Source: Primula veris (taxonomy: Eukaryota > Streptophyta > Magnoliopsida > Ericales > Primulaceae). Taken from it: a stretch of DNA of 64,000 bases. How positions within the stretch are numbered: position 1 is the first letter of the stretch; each line of letters opens with the position of its first letter. The position numbers and the translations under genes were made by a program. Of the stretch, positions 46,967-58,806 are shown in pieces. The stretch spans positions 496,001 to 560,000 of the forward strand of contig OY821751.1 of the NCBI GenBank assembly GCA_963682055.1. Direction: 5' to 3'. Under the pieces are notes generated by a model, which worked only from the letters and a program-made list of their open reading frames with translations, did no database searches and was not told the origin of the DNA.

Positions 46967-48723
46967 TTTTTTCTCAAGTTAAATTTACTTGTTAATAAGT
47001 ATATTATTAGCATTTATGAAGCAAAACATTGATAGACACAACCGTTTAGTACCACGGCTAATATTTAAGTAGTGTTAGAAAATCTGTTGCTGTTAGAGAG
47101 TGTTTTCAGTATATTAACACCTTTTGTTGATTTTTTGGAGGCTTACACTTAAATTTCAAAATAACACCACTATGCAGGTTTTGGTAGTTCCGTCTTCATC
47201 AGAAGGTTACTTCGCTTTTGAACTCTTCTTGTTGATATTGAAATATTTAGAAGATATTGAGCAATATACTGATATCGAATTGACGTATCTAATACCACTA
47301 ATACTTTTATTCGAAGTATCATTTAGTATTTGTATACTTCTGTCTGCAGATTCTATAGAGATAAGCTGGATACTTTTTAGCATTAGAAAAAGTTGCGTTC
47401 TAGCTTAAAACGTATAGTATTTTCATGTCAAAATTAAGAAAAACTCAGATTTTAATTTTGCCAATGGACCACAGTTTAGGTTTCAGGTGGCAACTACAAA
47501 ATTGAATTTAAAAGATGCAACCATCTCAGTTTATTAGTCGAAAAGAAATCTTAGGTTGTGTCAAAATTTTGATCATATATTCATTTTTTAATTTGTTTGC
47601 ACGTTGTAGTTCTATCAGCAAAGTGTTGCTTTGCTAAGTTTTTAATGATGAAAAAGAGTCTTTAAGTTAGATTTCTTTTTAAGTACTATGAAAAAAAAAC
47701 GTCGATTAGTTGTACATCTTTCCGAGACACCACTTATATGTCCTATGGTCGCTACTTTTGCTATTTTTGCAGTGGCAAAAGATTTTACAGGGTAACTTGG
47801 TCTAAGCGGTGCTCTACATGTACATTGTCTTCAGAAGACTGGCGAAGAAAGCCGAAAGAGCTACAACCCATAAATAGTGCGATCTTTTCATATTTGTACA
47901 AGTCAGTAGCATACTACTTTAATTTTCTACCTTTTTTGTAATCTTTGTAAAGTTTACTCATGTACCATATTTAACGAAAAATAATTGGTAACAAATTATT
48001 GTTTTGAAAAAAATTAAATTACAATATTTTGGTATGTCTTATTATTTTAAAGAGTTCTTCTAATATTTGTTTGTTTCGAATGGAAATATGGTTCTGTTCT
48101 TATGCAGCAACTAAAATAAGCTTAACATCTTAAAGCTACTTTTACATTTGAAGTTCCTAAAAAATATGCTCGGTTTCTTACTTAATCTTTGAATGTCGTA
48201 TGTCGCACCTACTTAATTTGTAGAACGAAAATATATGAAAATACAGTCCCGTTCTTATACGACACTAACGATTAACTTAGTCTTAAAGCAACTTTTACGT
48301 TTGTGCTACCTTAAACTGTTAAACATACTCGGTTTTTATTCCTACTCAGCGAACGTCGTGCATCGGACCTGCATTTGAAAAACGGGATGGACGTATTAAT
48401 GCAACATTTTATATCCGTAGAAGGCAAAATAATTATGATAAAAGATTAATCTAACATTTTTAAGGAACTAAATATGCTAATAAAGTAAAAACATCATCAA
48501 CAATGTGAAACATTAAGGCAAAAAAATTCACAATTTTATGTACTAATAAAGTAAAAACATCTTCAACAATATTTAATAAATAATTAAGCCAAAAAACACT
48601 CTTATACTGTTAAACATTACGCCGAAATACTCTTAAACTACCTCTAATCAACCCATAACGACATAAATTTAAAAGTAAATCCTTGAAAAACAATAACAAG
48701 AATAACTAAACTTAAACATGATC
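46967..48723. other. Intergenic between convergent DUF569 and AAA-ATPase genes
   Basis: Holds a partial copy of the DUF569 exon 3 end (47150-47209). It also has a diverged tandem pair of about 155 bp at 48080-48385 (gttcttatgcagcaact / gttcttatacgacacta; cttaaagctacttttac / cttaaagcaacttttac) and a roughly 70-bp doubled segment at 48470-48570 (aataaagtaaaaacatc). No supported gene of its own. Confidence 0.5.
47150..47209 (+). repeat. Partial copy of the DUF569 exon 3 end
   Basis: Encodes NNTTMQVLVVPSSSEG, matching NNATMHVVVVPSSSEG at the real C-terminus (46915-46963), about 243 bp downstream of it. The copy reads past the position of the stop and is not linked to an intact frame. Confidence 0.75.
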
Positions 48724-51622
48724 CTAATTCTTACCAAACCTTTTCCACTTAACCTTCTTTTTTTGATCTTTTAAACTCTTTTCCTCTTTTAACCTCTTTT
48801 CCTCATTTGATTTCTCTATAGCCTTTATTAAATTTCCCAAACAAGTATCAACGTCGGCTTTTAAGTTCTTCGGCATTAAATTTTCCGCCACGTCAGCAGG
48901 CGTCACTTTCGTTTCATCTAATAATGTAGCGATGGTCGCAAACAGTCTGTGTGACTCGATATCTAAATAATTCTTAGCCAACACTTTAAATGTCTCAAAA
49001 CAGCAATATGATAGCTCAATGTGTTTGTCCATTCGACCACTACGAATCAAAGCCGGGTCTAATTTATCAACATGATTTGTCGTGAAAACGATGATTCTTT
49101 CGCTACCAATAGCAGACCATAGCCCATCAATGAAATTTAACAATCCCGACAAAGTAACCCTATTGGCCTTCTCTTTATTTTTATTTTCTTCTTCTTCTTC
49201 TTCTTCTTCTTCTTCTTCTTCATCGGACTTCTTCTTCTTCTTCTTTTCTTTCTTTCTTTGTCCTGTGAGATTAAGCGAACAGTCTATATCTTCGATCACT
49301 ATAATGGATTTGCTTGTCGTTTCGATTAGTAATTTTCTTAACTCAGTATTATCCCTAACAGCCGTTAACTCAAGGTCGTAAATATCATAGTCTAGGAGTC
49401 GAGCCATAGATGCTATCATAGTGGATTTACCCGTCCCGGGAGGGCCATAAAGTAAATATCCGCGTTTCCAAGTCTTACCTATCAAATAAAAAACGTACAC
49501 ACTTTCAACGAATCAATATGAATCATTTTAAAATACAACTTAATCAAAAATCATATCAATTTAGAAAATTTTTACACTGAATATTATTTATAATGAGCAT
49601 GTCAAGAAAGACCTATATAGGAAAGGATTGTATATATACATACTAATGTTAGGAGTTGGGTTATTAATCTTAATACAAATAAATGAAAACCATATCATGT
49701 TAATTAACTACGATCGTAACCTTTTATTTAGTACTCACCAGAAAAAAGAAAGAAAAAAAACTTTAACTGATATAATGCTATAATATCTTTCAATCCTAAA
49801 CTATATATAAACTAGATTCAAAATTAAACAAATCAAAAAAAAAAAAGTATGTAAATTATAGTTCACATGCCCAAACAAGCCAAAAAAATTATGTAAAACC
49901 TAGAATTTTAAATTTGAAATAAAAACAAAAAACATGGAGATCAACTTTAATTCACTAGTTCATATGTCATTGAACATGTAATTAAGCTTAGCAGTTAACC
50001 TGATATGATGTGGTTAGCAGTTCATTAGTAGTATAATTTCTGATATGGTTTTTATCTATATTTGTATCTAACATGGTAACTAAATTATATAATGTTAATC
50101 CATTGTTAAGAATTGAAGATAAATTTAACACAACTACTAATTTTAAGGTAAGTAATACTGATCCAATGATTAAAATGTTAATATTAAACAAATTTAACAC
50201 AAACTACTAATATTATGGTAACTAAATATATTAAAGTGTTATATATTAAACTAATGATTAACGGACATGTGTGAGAAATCCTTCCTGAGCCGGTTTGGAG
50301 AAAATTTGTAATCAAAATATATTATGCAAAAATCGGTAGAAAAAAAGGTTGCTTTTCAAAAAAATTAATATAATATATATATATATATATGGGTTGTTTG
50401 GCAAAAACTTAAAAAATATAATTTTCAACATATTAATTTTTGGCATTAGATAATAAACTTTTGTTTTTTAGTCAAAATAACTTTATAAAATATTTATTTT
50501 ATAAATTTTCACAATATCACATTTTTTATACGAATAAAATTTTATTTGAGATAATATCAATATTCATTTAAATTATTAAAATAGTTGCGAGAAATCTATC
50601 AAAATCTTCAAAATGTGTCTTTTTTGCTTTTATCTTTTCTAGTTATATTTTTCTAAAATGTATATTTTTAAAAGGTAAAAAAAATATTGATAGTAAACGC
50701 ATGTGACTTTTTAAAATTAAAAAATTAAAAAGATAAAAAAAAAATTAACTTAATATTATTTGTTTTTTCGAATTTAGACACCTTAATTATACTAGCAATC
50801 ACCGTTACATGGTACATGTTTAAATTTATAAAGTTTGTTTATTAGTTTAGATTTAATTATGAAAAAGTGTAGAAATAGAGCAATTGAAACAACAAAAATA
50901 CCAATCCTTGCATAGTAATCTTTAGCCTTGGTAAATGTAATAAGATCGTCGATAATCTCTTCCTTCTTATTACTCTCCATAGCGATTGTATCGAAACTCG
51001 CAGGGTGATCAAACGTGACATGGCACCATAAGGTTGTCCTCGAACCATAGTATTGCGTACCAACAACGTTAGTATAAAGCTTTCTCGACCTTATTTTAGC
51101 CTCCATCACCTTGCCTTCCCTCAAAACATGAGCTAAGTAACAATCGGTAACTAAATCCCTATGTTTTTTGTGAAAACTTAGCTTATAAAACCTTCTTGAC
51201 TCCTCCTTCTGAGTCTTCGGGCACGTCGTGCTAGAAGACCACCTGAGCTTAATCCCTTGAAATTCATCTTGTATTTCATCATAATCGTCCATGCTAAGAA
51301 CCATACCCGACCCATTCTCTGTTATCATATCAGCCCTAAGTTTTCTAGCACGGGTCGACGAGATTTCCCTAAGGTACTTCTCAATCGACCCATATGTTTT
51401 GCTACGCTCAAATTCATCGTACACATGGCCGGTGTACTCGTAAAACTTGATGTCAATGTAAGGGTTAAAAAGGTTCATGAATTCACGGAAATATTTTTCA
51501 AATTTGATTTCGAAAGGGCAATATTGTTCGAACATGGCATAAAGAACCATTAAGCCGGTAAGACTAGAAGCTATTTTGCCAAACATTGTCTCTTCTCCCA
51601 AAATTGACTTCATTAACAACAT
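48724..51622 (-). CDS. AAA-ATPase, BCS1-like / At3g28580 group
   Basis: Two exons, 50902-51622 and 48724-49478, joined inside a Gly codon (..YYARIG|KTWKRG..), give 491 residues, normal for the family. The start region has a hydrophobic segment (IASSLTGLMVLYAMFEQY), then the AAA-associated N-terminal domain (YIDIKFYEYTG.., KYLREISSTRARKL). The AAA core has Walker A GPPGTGKST (about residue 252), Walker B IIVIEDIDCSL, SERIIVFTTNHVDKLDPAL and RSGRMDKHIELSYC. A poly-Glu run (CTT microsatellite, 49188-49220 area) lies between Walker B and the next core block. Family members sit in mitochondrial or ER membranes and several respond to stress or hormones; substrates are mostly unknown. Paralogue of the truncated copy at 36545-38016. 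Confidence 0.92.
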
Positions 51623-52523
51623 TTTTTGTGTGTGTTACGTTATATTTAACTTTAATTTAAGGTGTATATATATATGGAGAATTATAGGCTATGATTTACG
51701 TTTATGTGTAGTATAAGATAGTATATATATATATATATATAGAGAAGAATTAACGTAGAAACTTAAATTTATTCCTAGTTAAAATAGGAAAAAGAATTTG
51801 TTTCCTAGTAAAACTATGTTTCCTCTTTGGTTACAAAAACAAACAAAAAAGGATAACATATAAAAAAGGAACTATTTTGGTATTATAGGAGACCTGTAAG
51901 ATTGGGTTGTTATATAATAAATCAAAATAAATTTTTATTTGCATTTATAACTATTTTATTTATCTAATCTGTACCGACACAAAATTGACGGTCTCCATTA
52001 AATATATTAAAGCATATAAAAAATATAATCCTAAAGTCTAAAAGCGAAGAAATTAAATAAACTTCTGGATATATGTAACATGTATATTTAGCCGTTGGAG
52101 TTAAACCTTTAATTAATTTTAGCAACATATTTTTACCAGATATGGTGATAAAAATGATGTATTTTTGGATGAATGTTTAAAAAATAAATAAATTGAATTC
52201 TCAATTGTAAAATCAGTAGTTCTCTAGTTAAGGGAATAACAATATATAGAAAATTGCAAATTGAAGAATAATAATAAAAAAAAAAACTTAAAGTTTCGGT
52301 ATTTTATTTCTGTTTAGGTCAGGGGCGAATCTAGGACTAGGATGGTGTTGACAGTCACCGTCGTGGCCCTATTTTTGAAAACTTCATTCCGACAGTGTAA
52401 ATTCTGCATTAATATTACAAAAATAGCTAGAGTAAATTAAGGAATTAAATTAACTGATCAGCTTAAAGGCCAGAGTAAGACATGGATTAACTATATACAT
52501 GTATATATGCTTGGGCTTTGCAG
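51623..52523. other. AAA-ATPase promoter and flank of the H+-ATPase remnant
   Basis: AT-rich with (TA)n runs at about 51665-51674 and 51723-51741. No supported gene. Confidence 0.4.
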
Positions 52524-54854
52524 TCTGCTCTGACAGGTGAATCCTTTCCGGTGACGAAATCAGCTGGCGAAGGGGTTTATTCGGGGTCAACTTGCAAGCA
52601 GGGAGAGATTGAAGCAGTTGTTATTGCGACGGGAGTACATACATTCTTTGGAAAAGCCGCTCATCTTGTGGATAGCACAAATAAAGTTGGGCATTTTCAA
52701 AAGGTAAACACAACATCTAAAGTTTTAATTCTTTCTGAAAGCATTCTATTTTTATGATGGAAAACTTGAAATTTTGAAGACGGTAACGAGAAACTTGGCG
52801 TATTGTACTTTTAAGAAATGTAACCAGTTGTAATTTTCGATTTTGGTTCAAGTTCAATCTAATAAGAACATTCAGTTAGGATTTGTACTTTCTAATAGGA
52901 AATTTAAGAGATCATAATGAGTATCTTGTCATATTGATTTTTCTGAAAAACAACCTGCAAAAAGGAAGTATCTTACACCTGTTTCTATATCCTGTTCCTT
53001 TCATGTCTTGCTTTTCTCATTGTGTGAATTATTTCCTTTTTGTTTCATAGATCTCGACTGCCGTTGGAAATTTCTGTATATGTACAATTATGTTGGGGAT
53101 ATTGGTGGAAATTGTTGTAATGTACCCAATTCAGTACCGAAATTATCGCCCAGGAATTGATAATTTACTCGTACTTTTAATTGGAGGGATCCCGATTGCA
53201 ATGCCTACAGTGTTATCTGTGACTATGGCAATTGGCTCTCACCGTCTATCTCAGTAGGTTGGTATAATTTGTTTCTTTTTTATTAAACTTTGTGAATAAA
53301 ACTTGAAGTTTATAGCATGCGTGAGACGATGATTAAATTGTATCTATATCAGGGAGCTATAACAAAACGGATGACAGCAATTGAAGAAATGGCCGGCATG
53401 GATGTACTTTGCAGTGATAAGACTGGAACTTCGATAAAAATTTAATTGAGTTTTGTGTTTAGTATTACCTTCAAAAGAAAAATACGTTTGGACACATTAT
53501 GTTTACTTTAGAATAAATTAAAGTATTAAGTACTATAATCATATACAAGACACCTCATTAGAAGAGTGTTTGCGTCACTTTGATCATCACATAAGCAAAA
53601 TACCATTCCTACAGAATGTGTACTAAATGAATAAGAACTGTCCAGAGGTTATATTTTGTCAAGGAAAATACGATGGTGAGTATTTTAGAATGCCAAAAGG
53701 TAAAAACCGTCAGATTCAAGAAAAATCATTTTTTTTCCAGAAAACCAACATTGCTAGCTATTATATCTAACCTGTCTTACCTGATTGATATTTTAAAAAA
53801 CCAACCTGTCTTGTATATATGTCCAGGTTTTTACGAGAGATGTCGTTGCTGATACTGTAGTTCTGATGTCAGCAAGAGCGTCTCGGGTTGAAAATCAAGA
53901 CGCAATTGATGCTGCTATTGTCGGAATGTTGGCTGATTCAAAAGAAGTACTCTTAAGTCTTAACATACTTTTAATTCAGTACATACGGTAATCAACATAT
54001 GTGTTTTATTTCTCATCCTGATTAGTGCGTTTACAAAAGGGCTAATTACAATTTGGTACTCTACCGTATCACCCGATTTCTATCGTTTACATCAAACCTA
54101 CAAAATATGGCAATTAGTACATTAACATTATATTTCTCAATGAGTTAGCATATTAGTGTACCCAATATAATAGGTAAGTGGAATACTAGTTAAGGAGAAG
54201 CATATATTTTGTACACTATTGCAACACCCTTTTTGCTGTTATAAGTTGTTTAATCAAATTTATCCTATTTTATTCTAAACTATGGCTAGTGTCTGAAAGC
54301 TAAAAAAAAGTAAGGTTAGAGGAACTAATTGCTGACTTTGTAACGTTGGTATATAAGTCTAAATCAGATAATGTTATAGTCTTGATTGTATACATAATTG
54401 TAGTTACCTTTTACAAAATTGAGGGCTGTTCTCAGTTTCATCACACTGGCTTCTTTGCATGTACAAGTGTTCTTATGAATGTCATGAAAAATTAGGCTCG
54501 GGCAGGCATTCAAGAAGTTCACTTTCTTCCGTTCAACCCTACTGACAAACGAACAGCTCTTACGTACATTGATAGTGAAGGAAAAATGCATCAAGTCAGC
54601 AAGGGCGCACCTGAACAAGTAATCTTAAATGCAGTTTTTTGAAAAAAATCCTTGAATAAATTTATCTAATCGTTGTTTGTCTACTATTAGTATTCAAAAT
54701 GGCTGTTAGATATTGAATCTTGCACACAATAAATCAGAAATAGAGCACAGAGTTCATGCAATATATAATTGACAAGTTTGCGGAGAGAGGCCTACGATCT
54801 TTTGCTGTAGCTTACCAGATAAAGAAATCATCTTAATTTTATCAGTTTTCTTTC

Positions 54855-55082
54855 TGTTTAGAAGTGTGCTCATTGGGAAGAGCAAAAGAGTCTCTTAACT
54901 TAGTGGATAGATTCATGTATATTATCCTAGGTGTATAATTTGTTTAGTTATATGTATAGTCTCTTAGAATGTAGTGTTGATTTATTATTTCGCTTTCTCT
55001 CATATATCTACTCTTGTATAAATAGGCCTTCTTGGTGAAAATAATTATACACAATCATATTTTCTATATCTCTTTCTTTACA
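54855..55082 (+). repeat. 5' LTR of the Copia element
   Basis: Starts tgtttagaagtgtgctcatt and ends ctttctttaca. Contains a TATA-like tataaatagg at about 55017-55026. Differs from the 3' LTR by about 36 extra bases near 54908-54950 and scattered substitutions. Confidence 0.9.
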
Positions 55083-55096
55083 TGGTATCAGAGCTT
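55083..55096 (+). other. Primer-binding site, initiator tRNA-Met
   Basis: tggtatcagagc directly after the 5' LTR is the standard Copia primer-binding site, complementary to the 3' end of plant initiator tRNA-Met. Confidence 0.9.
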
Positions 55097-55097
55097 T

Positions 55098-55745
55098 TTT
55101 ATCAACCAGAAATATTGTCCTGTTTCGGGATCGATATCCCATCCATAAGCAACTACGGAATGCATAGAACTATCCCCTTCTGTGGCGACGGGGCCGTTTC
55201 ATATTTCTTGTGTATGCACGTGATTATCAAATGACCGGTCAACATTAATCGAAAGAACAATAAATCGAAAGGACTCGATCGCTGTCTTCATCTCGCTCTC
55301 CTCGATACTTAAGGATTTCCAATTTGGAATCCGATAACGACGTCCGCTAGTAGATCTTGTTCCATATACACATTTAAAGATCGTAAAAGGAGTCCCCTCC
55401 ATATTTGGAAGCCCGTGTAGCATCACATAATCGAAAGCTTTATCGACTTCGTAATAGTGGCAATCTGTATTCAATCTCTCTTTTGGGCAACAACAATCCA
55501 ATAATATGTTTGGAGCAAGCCGAACCCGAGTCATGATTAGGTTATGATGATGCATAAACATCGTTGAACTATCCGCAGTTGTAATCGCCCAACAACAAGA
55601 ACACTTATTTTGACATTGTATTTCTGTTCTCCTATGAAAAGTAAGACTATTAAACGACTGTGCTGACGATCGATATAAGAAGCGAAACATCGTCCGATCG
55701 CGAAAGAACCTCAATGGATTAATGAATAGAAACAGATAGTAGACG
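55098..55745 (-). pseudogene. Captured papain-like (C1A) cysteine protease fragment, antisense inside Copia
   Basis: On the minus strand a frame of about 210 codons contains papain-family landmarks in order. The catalytic Cys region is QNKCSCCWAITTADS (compare the family QGSCGSCWAF). LAPNILLDCC matches the SEQELLDC block. GLPNMEGTPFTIFKC and NGPVATEGD follow, then the catalytic His region MHSVVAYGWDIDPETGQYFW. The Asn/Trp block expected after the last segment is cut off at the joint with the Copia primer-binding site. There is one in-frame TGA at about 55195-55199, before NGPVA. It occupies the place of Copia gag and protease. The subfamily is uncertain: the match is by motif order and spacing, read by eye. 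Confidence 0.65.
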
Positions 55746-55755
55746 AGCTATAGAT

Positions 55756-58607
55756 TTGTGGCATAAACGTCTAGGTCATGTGTCTTCTTCCCGTTTAGAT
55801 TTTATTGCAAAAAATTTTCTGAATATCAATGTTATTCCAAACAAAATTTGTCATATTTGTTCACTAGCTAAACAAACTCGTCTCCCTTTTCCTTCTAGTA
55901 CAATATTGACTTCTAAATTTTTTGAAATGATTCATTGTGATATTTGGGGTCCGTATAAAGTCCCTTCTCTATCAGGCGCACATTATTTTCTTACTCTTGT
56001 CGATGACTTTTCTCGATTTACTTGGATCTTCTTAATGAAACATAAAAGTGAAACTCAACAATTACTAAGACAATTTTTATCTTACGCCCAAACTCAATTT
56101 TCATTCACTGTTAAAACTATTCAAAGTGATAATGGTTCTGAATTTGTCTCTCTCCTTAACTTCTTTCAAGATAATGGAATAGTTTTTCAAACTTCATGTG
56201 TCGACACTCTCCAACAAAATGGAGTCGTCGAGCGTAAACATAGACATATTCTAAAGGTTTCCCGATTCAAGCCAACCTTCCCAAGAAATCTTGGGGAGAT
56301 TGTTGCCTACATGCAGTTCATTTAATTAATCGTACACCTACTTCTCTATTATCCCATAAAACTCCTTTTGAGCTTCTTTATTCCAAACCGCTCATTTACC
56401 CGCATCTTAGAATTTTTGGCTGTCTATCCTTCGCAAAAAATAATCGAATTACAAATAAGTTCGATCCTCGGGCAACTCGTTGTGTTTTCATAGGGTATAC
56501 ATTCGGTCAAAAGGCCTACAAATTATATGATCTCGAAAATCATAAAGTTTTCACCAATCGAGATGTCGTGTTCCATGAAAATGAATTCCCATTTATCGAT
56601 CAAAATGATGATTCAGATAACTCAAACTTGTGTAGACCAATCTTTATCAATGCACCCGATAACTTCGAAAATGATCGACTCACCCCAGACGAAAATCCAA
56701 TCAACAACGAAAATACCGTCGAAAATCCAACCGACAACGGAAATCCTATAGAAATCCCCATCGTCAACGAAAATCCTATCGAAAATCTTACATCTACTTC
56801 TGAGCACACCAACACAGAAAATCCAATCGATAACCCACCATCTACTCTAGAACCAATTCAACAGCCCACATGCCGATCTTCTCGACCATCTATCCCATCC
56901 ACTATACTTCGCGATTATTCTTGGACCCCCATCACGCGGCCGTCTTCAAACCTATCGTCCAATACGTCTCCAGGTCCTCAAAAAGGTACCAAATATCCAT
57001 TGTCTAATTATGTTTCTTATCGTCGCTTGTCGCCATCACACCGTTCCTTTTTAGCTCAAATATCAGGAACTCGGGAACCACAAACTTATGATGAGGCCGT
57101 TGTTCATCCCGAATGGCACCGAGCGATGGATTCTGAATTGAAATCTTTGGATGAGAATAAAACTTGGTCTCTAGCTCCCTTGCCGATTGGAAAGACACCC
57201 ATCGGGTGTCGTTGGGTATATAAGATTAAATATCGATCAGATGGCTCTATTGAACGTTATAAAGCTCGGTTGGTGGCTAAGGGTTTTACTCAATTAGAAG
57301 GCGTTGATTATGAAGAAACTTTCTCACCCACCACCAAAATTGTTTCGATTCGATGCTTGTTGGCTCTTGCTTCTGCCAATAAATGGACCCTACATCAGCT
57401 CGATGTAAATAATGTCTTCCTTCACGGTGACCTCAACGAAGAAATTTATATGTCCCCTCCTCCTGGTTTTCGTGGACAGGGGGAGAATTTAGTATGTCGC
57501 CTTCACAAATCTCTTTATGGTCTAAAGCAAGCTTCTCGACAATGGTTCTCAAAATTCTTTCTCGCTGTCTGTTCAGTTGGCTACGTCCAATCAAAGGCTG
57601 ACTATTCTTTGTTTACGCGCAAACAAGGAAACTCTTTTACCGCGCTCTTGATATATGTTGACGATATTATTATCACCGGAAATGATTTAGATAGCATCAA
57701 ATCTCTGAAGGACTTTCTTCAAAGACAGTTTCGAATTAAAGACCTTGGAGATTTAAAGTATTTCCTTGGGATCGAAGTATCGCATTCTGATGAAGGCATA
57801 GCTGTTTCTCAACGAAAGTATGCAATTGAAATCATTAGTGAGGCTGGCTTATCTGGTGCTGCTCCAGTCGATCATCCTATGAAAGTTGGTCTAAAACTTT
57901 CCGATAAGGGTGAATTATTAAAAGATCCCGCTCGATATCGTAGATTAATTGGTCGCCTCATCTATTTGACTATCTCGAGACCAGATATCACCTACCATGT
58001 GCATGTTCTAAGTAGATTCATGCATGAACCTCGTATACCGCACATGGACGCTGCCCTCCGTATCATCCGTTACCTAAAAGGAACCCCTGGCAAAGGCTTA
58101 TTTTTTTCGTCCTCCACAAATTTTAGTTTGTGAGCTTATTGCGACTCTGATTGGGCTGGTTGTCCAATGACCCGAAGGTCCACAACTGGATATTGTGTCT
58201 TTCTTGGAGATTCTTTAATATCTTGGCGATCGAAAAGGCAGAAAACCGTCTCCCTCTCTTCAGCTGAAGCCGAATATAGAGCGATGACTGGCGTTTGTTG
58301 TGAGTTAACTTGGTTGCGTTCTCTCTTGAACGATCTCGACATTTGTCATCCGCAAGCAGCTGTTCTTTACTGCGACAACAAGGCCGCCCTACATATCGCT
58401 GTGAATCCCGTCTTTCACGAACGTACTCGTCATATCGAAATGGATTGTCATTTTATTAGGGATAAGATATTGTACGGATCCGTTTCTACCCATCATGTCA
58501 ATTCGTCTTCTCAACTTGCCGACGTATTTACGAAGGCTTTGAGAAAGGATACTTTCACTTCGCTAATTTCCAAGTTGGGAGTTCGAGACATTCACTCTCC
58601 AACTTGA
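55756..58607 (+). pseudogene. Copia pol: integrase, reverse transcriptase, RNase H (broken)
   Basis: Integrase (55756 to about 56260) has the LWHKRLGH..CHICSLAKQ zinc module, then D (HCDIWGP), D (SDNGSEF) and E (NGVVERKHR). Reverse transcriptase about 57080-57800 has CRWVYKIKY, ARLVAKGFTQ, the HQLDVNNVFLHGDL block and the catalytic LIYVDD. RNase H about 58140-58560 has [25 protein letters not shown] and [13 protein letters not shown]. Breaks: a frame change at about 56260-56290 in the integrase tail and a TGA at 58132-58134 between RT and RNase H. A run of diverged repeats of (g/c)aaaatcc-atcgaaaat at about 56690-56800 encodes NPIENP-like repeats in the linker. Confidence 0.88.
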
Positions 58608-58614
58608 GGGGGAG

Positions 58615-58806
58615 TGTTGAGAAGTGTGCTCATTGGGAAGAGCAAAAGAGTCTGTTAACTTAGTGGATATGTTATATGTATAGTCTCTTAGAATGTAGTG
58701 TTGATTTATTATTTCGCTTTCTCCCATGTATTTACTCTTCTATAAATAGGCCTTTTTGGTGAGAAGAATTATACACAATCATATTTTCTATATCTCTTTC
58801 TTTACA
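58615..58806 (+). repeat. 3' LTR of the Copia element
   Basis: Starts tgttgagaagtgtgctcatt and ends ctttctttaca, followed by the target duplicate ctttc. Confidence 0.9.

Larger units (their letters stand above)
54855..58806 (+). mobile_element. Ty1/Copia LTR retrotransposon with 5-bp target duplication
   Basis: Flanked by ctttc at 54850-54854 and 58807-58811. The LTRs run TG..CA: 5' LTR 54855-55082 (228 bp) and 3' LTR 58615-58806 (192 bp). A primer-binding site tggtatcagagc (55083) is complementary to initiator tRNA-Met, and a purine tract ttgagggggag lies at 58604-58614. The order integrase, RT, RNase H identifies Copia. Gag and aspartic protease are absent; that space holds an antisense cysteine-protease fragment. 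The 3' LTR lacks about 36 bp present in the 5' LTR. Not autonomous. Confidence 0.92.

Noticed and set aside
49082..49381. Plus-strand frame with a poly-Ser run
   Set aside because: Antisense of the poly-Glu stretch in the intact AAA-ATPase.
56690..56800. Possible tandem-repeat domain of interest in Copia pol
   Set aside because: Short degenerate repeats in the variable linker between integrase and RT, a region that is normally unstructured and fast-changing.
56600..56815. Antisense frames over the Copia linker
   Set aside because: Shadows of the NPIENP-like repeat region on the other strand.
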